DNA of 64,000 nucleotides from NCBI GenBank assembly GCA_050331695.1, contig JBHJGP010000019.1, forward strand, positions 35,682 through 99,681. Direction: 5' to 3'. Shown here in pieces: positions 61,960 through 64,000 of this stretch (positions are counted from its first letter, which is position 1; each line of letters opens with the position of its first letter). The position numbers were made by a program, and so were the translations under genes. The notes beneath the pieces were generated by a model, which was given only the letters and a program-made list of their open reading frames with translations, did no database searches and had not been told where the DNA came from. Source of the DNA: JBHJGP01 sp050331695. Its GTDB lineage: Bacteria; Pseudomonadota; Alphaproteobacteria; Geminicoccales; Geminicoccaceae.

Positions 61960-63045
61960 ATGTTCTACCTCGAGACCGGCCAGTACCGGACCAGCTACCA
62001 GGCGGACCAGCAGCTCTTCCCCCTGGTCCAAGACCGGGTCGGTATGGTCGTCATCCTGCTGATCGCCTTCCTGGCAATCCCGATGCTGGCGTCGAACTAT
62101 TTTCTCGTCACCATCATGCTGCCGTTCCTGGTCTTTTCCGTGGCGGCGATCGGCCTCAACATTCTCACGGGCTATGCCGGTCAGCTGTCGCTCGGCACCG
62201 GCGGCTTCATGGCCTGCGGCGCCTTCGCCGCCTACAAGCTCGCCACCGCCTTCGGCTGGATGCCGATTCCGGTCGTGTTTCTTCTGGCCGGCGGCATCAC
62301 CGCCATGGTCGGCGTCCTGTTCGGCCTGCCGTCCTTGCGCATCAAGGGCTTTTACCTGGCGGTCGCCACCCTGGCGGCTCAGTTTTTTCTTCTTTGGCTG
62401 TTCAACAAGTTTCCCTGGTTCACCAATTACAGCGCGTCCGGCGTGATCAGCGCCCCGCCGCGCACGGTCACGGGCCTCGATCCCTTCTACGTCACGGGAT
62501 CCGGCGCCACACCGGAAGCCAAATATCTGTTCGCGCTGACCCTCACCGTGCTCTTGGCGATCGTCGCCAAAAACCTGATCCGCTGCCGGATGGGGCGCTC
62601 CTGGATGGCGATCCGCGACATGGACATCGCCGCCGAGATCATCGGCATCAGCCCGATGAAGACCAAGCTGACCGCCTTTGCCGTCAGCTCCTTCTATTGT
62701 GGCGTCGCCGGCGCCATGTGGGCGTTCATCTACACCAGCACGGTGGAAGCGCTGGCCTTCGAGATCAACGTCTCGTTCCGAGTCTTGTTCATGATCATCA
62801 TCGGCGGGCTCGGCTCGATCCTGGGCTCGTTCCTCGGCGCCGCCTTCATCGTGCTCCTGCCTATCATTCTGAACCAGACGCTGCTCGCCATGGGCATGTC
62901 CACGGCCATCGAGCTCGCCTCACACCTCGAACTGATGATCATGGGCGCCCTGATCATCTTCTTCCTGATCGTCGAGCCCCACGGCTTCAGCCGCCTCTGG
63001 CAGACCTTCAAGTCGAAGCTCAGGACCTGGCCATTTCCTTATTAA
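61960..63045 (+). CDS. Branched-chain-type ABC permease (LivM-like)
   Basis: A 361-residue permease with about nine helices, the LivM segment GYAGQLSLGTGGFMACGAFA, the cytoplasmic loop RSWMAIRDMDIAAEIIGISP and GGLGSILGSFLGAAFIVLLP. The stop lies at 63043-63045. In related operons a periplasmic binding-protein gene and a LivF ATPase gene follow; here AT-rich DNA follows instead, with no such genes in the next 950 bp. Confidence 0.92.
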   Translation: MFYLETGQYRTSYQADQQLFPLVQDRVGMVVILLIAFLAIPMLASNYFLVTIMLPFLVFSVAAIGLNILTGYAGQLSLGTGGFMACGAFAAYKLATAFGWMPIPVVFLLAGGITAMVGVLFGLPSLRIKGFYLAVATLAAQFFLLWLFNKFPWFTNYSASGVISAPPRTVTGLDPFYVTGSGATPEAKYLFALTLTVLLAIVAKNLIRCRMGRSWMAIRDMDIAAEIIGISPMKTKLTAFAVSSFYCGVAGAMWAFIYTSTVEALAFEINVSFRVLFMIIIGGLGSILGSFLGAAFIVLLPIILNQTLLAMGMSTAIELASHLELMIMGALIIFFLIVEPHGFSRLWQTFKSKLRTWPFPY

Positions 63046-63120
63046 ATTTCTTTGATCGACAAAACATTAACAAAAACAAACAAAGGTGAGAATGTGACTT
63101 TTTACGTCCTCTTTCAATCA

Positions 63121-63687
63121 CTATTGGCCAACTCGCAAATCAGGCTCTCTTTTCAAAAAGATTGATCTCACAGGTGGAAGACCTTCAATCTCACTACCAT
63201 CAGCAGAAAAATATCGAACATTAAATCCACTTTCTGCAAAAAAATAAGCTTGGCAGACTTCTCCAAACATTTTAGCCAAGCTTTCCGCTTGCCTGATCAA
63301 CCCGTCACGTGACTGCGGATCGAGTTGGAAAGAGCTAATGAGCTCTGCCTTCACATTGCTGCCATCACTGCATGCAAGACCGTTTTTTATCTCCATTCTG
63401 TCAATAATAGTCACAGCTATGGGAGGCTGTTCATTAAGTTTTGCAATTGAAGTGACCACTAGATTAGAACCAGTCCGTATTGTTTTGGCAAGCATCTCAC
63501 ATGTGTCCGACTGCACTTCATAATTGACACATTCGAACCAACCAGGAGGTGTCTTCTCAACAATATCTTCGATCGCCACAAATCTCTGAAATCGAGTAAT
63601 GTCAATCAGGTCCTCAGCATCAGAATTATAAATAAATACCCCCGCAAGGAGCCCGGCAATTAACAAAACGTTATACTTCCTGTTCAT
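63121..63687 (-). CDS. Secreted protein of unknown function, AT-rich
   Basis: A 188-residue protein with an N-terminal hydrophobic segment (about 5-20) that fits a signal peptide, and a few cysteines (for example CVNYE, DTCEML, EVCQAYFF). No family recognised. ATG 63687 has GGGAG about 8 bp upstream. Its codons and flanks are AT-rich, unlike every other gene in the window, and it lies against the LivM gene (convergent) and an IS end, so acquisition by transfer is likely. Confidence 0.65.
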   Translation of the reverse strand: MNRKYNVLLIAGLLAGVFIYNSDAEDLIDITRFQRFVAIEDIVEKTPPGWFECVNYEVQSDTCEMLAKTIRTGSNLVVTSIAKLNEQPPIAVTIIDRMEIKNGLACSDGSNVKAELISSFQLDPQSRDGLIRQAESLAKMFGEVCQAYFFAESGFNVRYFSADGSEIEGLPPVRSIFLKREPDLRVGQ

Positions 63688-63747
63688 AAGCGACACTCCC
63701 AATTTTCAATCATAATTTAACCTTGCGAGCAGTGGCATGCAAGCACT

Positions 63748-64000
63748 AGTGGTGGTTACGGTGACCTGGCGTAATTTGTCCACTTAACCTTCTTGCGTGA
63801 CAAATCGTTGGATCGTTTCCCACGGTCTTCGGCCTTGATTTCGGTAGCCGAGATGGGGTCGTTCGCGGTTGTAGTGGTGCAGCCAGGCGTCGAGGTCGGC
63901 CTGTAGGGCTTCCACCGTCTCGTAGAGGGTCTCGCGCATCTTCGGCTTGAAGAACTCCTCCAGGACCGTGCCGTTGAAGCGCTCGACGAAGCCGTTCGTC
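63748..64000 (-). mobile_element. IS481-like insertion sequence, partial (right edge)
   Basis: Remnant or end of an insertion sequence that continues past the window. The visible part is the 3' part of the transposase (63784-64000) plus a short outside stretch with GTGGTTACGGTGACC, possibly part of the terminal inverted repeat. The left boundary near 63748 is approximate; the direct target repeat cannot be judged without the other end. Confidence 0.6.
63784..64000 (-). CDS. IS481-like transposase, C-terminal part
   Basis: The last 71 residues of a DDE transposase, open to the right edge with TAA at 63784-63786. The segments NGFVERFNGTVLEEFF, LQADLDAWLHHYNRERPHLG and GRRPWETIQRF are typical of the integrase-like catalytic core C-terminus of IS481- and IS3-type elements; the catalytic Glu should be in the ERFNGTVLEE region. 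No stop or frameshift is seen in the visible part. Whether the element is intact depends on sequence beyond the window. Confidence 0.85.
   Translation of the reverse strand, partial: TNGFVERFNGTVLEEFFKPKMRETLYETVEALQADLDAWLHHYNRERPHLGYRNQGRRPWETIQRFVTQEG

Overview
The window is high-GC, densely packed chromosomal DNA from what looks like an alphaproteobacterium, perhaps near Rhodospirillales. The reasons are the gatCAB order, the mreBCD-mrdAB cluster, two short DUF1127 genes, HspQ, and a perfect match to the alphaproteobacterial general-stress (EcfG) promoter at 38429-38453. No rRNA, tRNA, CRISPR array or prophage was seen. Only the last kilobase is AT-rich, and it runs into a transposase fragment at the right edge.

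Layout. (1) 1-13776, leftward: one long operon of SrfABC type. It encodes a membrane VWA protein, SrfA-like, SrfB-like (Hsp70/actin-fold ATPase motifs) and SrfC-like (GTPase motifs) proteins, a membrane Sel1-repeat protein, a secreted VWA protein, and an FtsX/LolD-type ABC exporter. A small divergent membrane protein (13937-14377) resembles part of the first VWA protein. This is the best candidate for an incompletely described system. (2) 14381-16458: a Tm-1-like/PEP-hydrolase-like pair. (3) 16563-19739: two tandem RTX calcium-binding proteins with their own terminators and a shared candidate operator motif. (4) 19957-37332: sugar-acid metabolism and transport. It holds an aldehyde dehydrogenase, a RraA/HMG-aldolase-fold protein, an IlvD/Edd dehydratase, three Gfo/Idh/MocA oxidoreductases, a sugar ABC importer, a 2-hydroxyacid dehydrogenase and an iron-type fused permease. 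Within it lie a membrane-bound AraC regulator with a divergent MipA/OmpV gene, and a Phd/PIN toxin-antitoxin pair.

(5) 37352-43318: small stress and envelope genes (DUF1127, ArsR-like regulator, EcfG-driven membrane proteins, VOC protein, HspQ, MFS transporter, and two related short membrane proteins, one carrying a helix-hairpin-helix domain). (6) 43404-50998: rod-shape genes mreB-mreC-mreD-mrdA-mrdB and leuA. The leuA leader encodes a candidate leucine-rich peptide that ends inside a hairpin. (7) 50999-56696: gatCAB, ruvX, and small metabolic genes. (8) 56776-63045: a MocR regulator whose start codon lies inside a perfect operator-like palindrome, then an acyl-CoA ligase and Liv-type ABC genes. 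The Liv ATPase has lost its catalytic glutamate. The expected binding protein and second ATPase are not seen before an AT-rich gene and an IS481-like transposase.

All functions are assigned from motifs, lengths and context read by eye; no database search was run.
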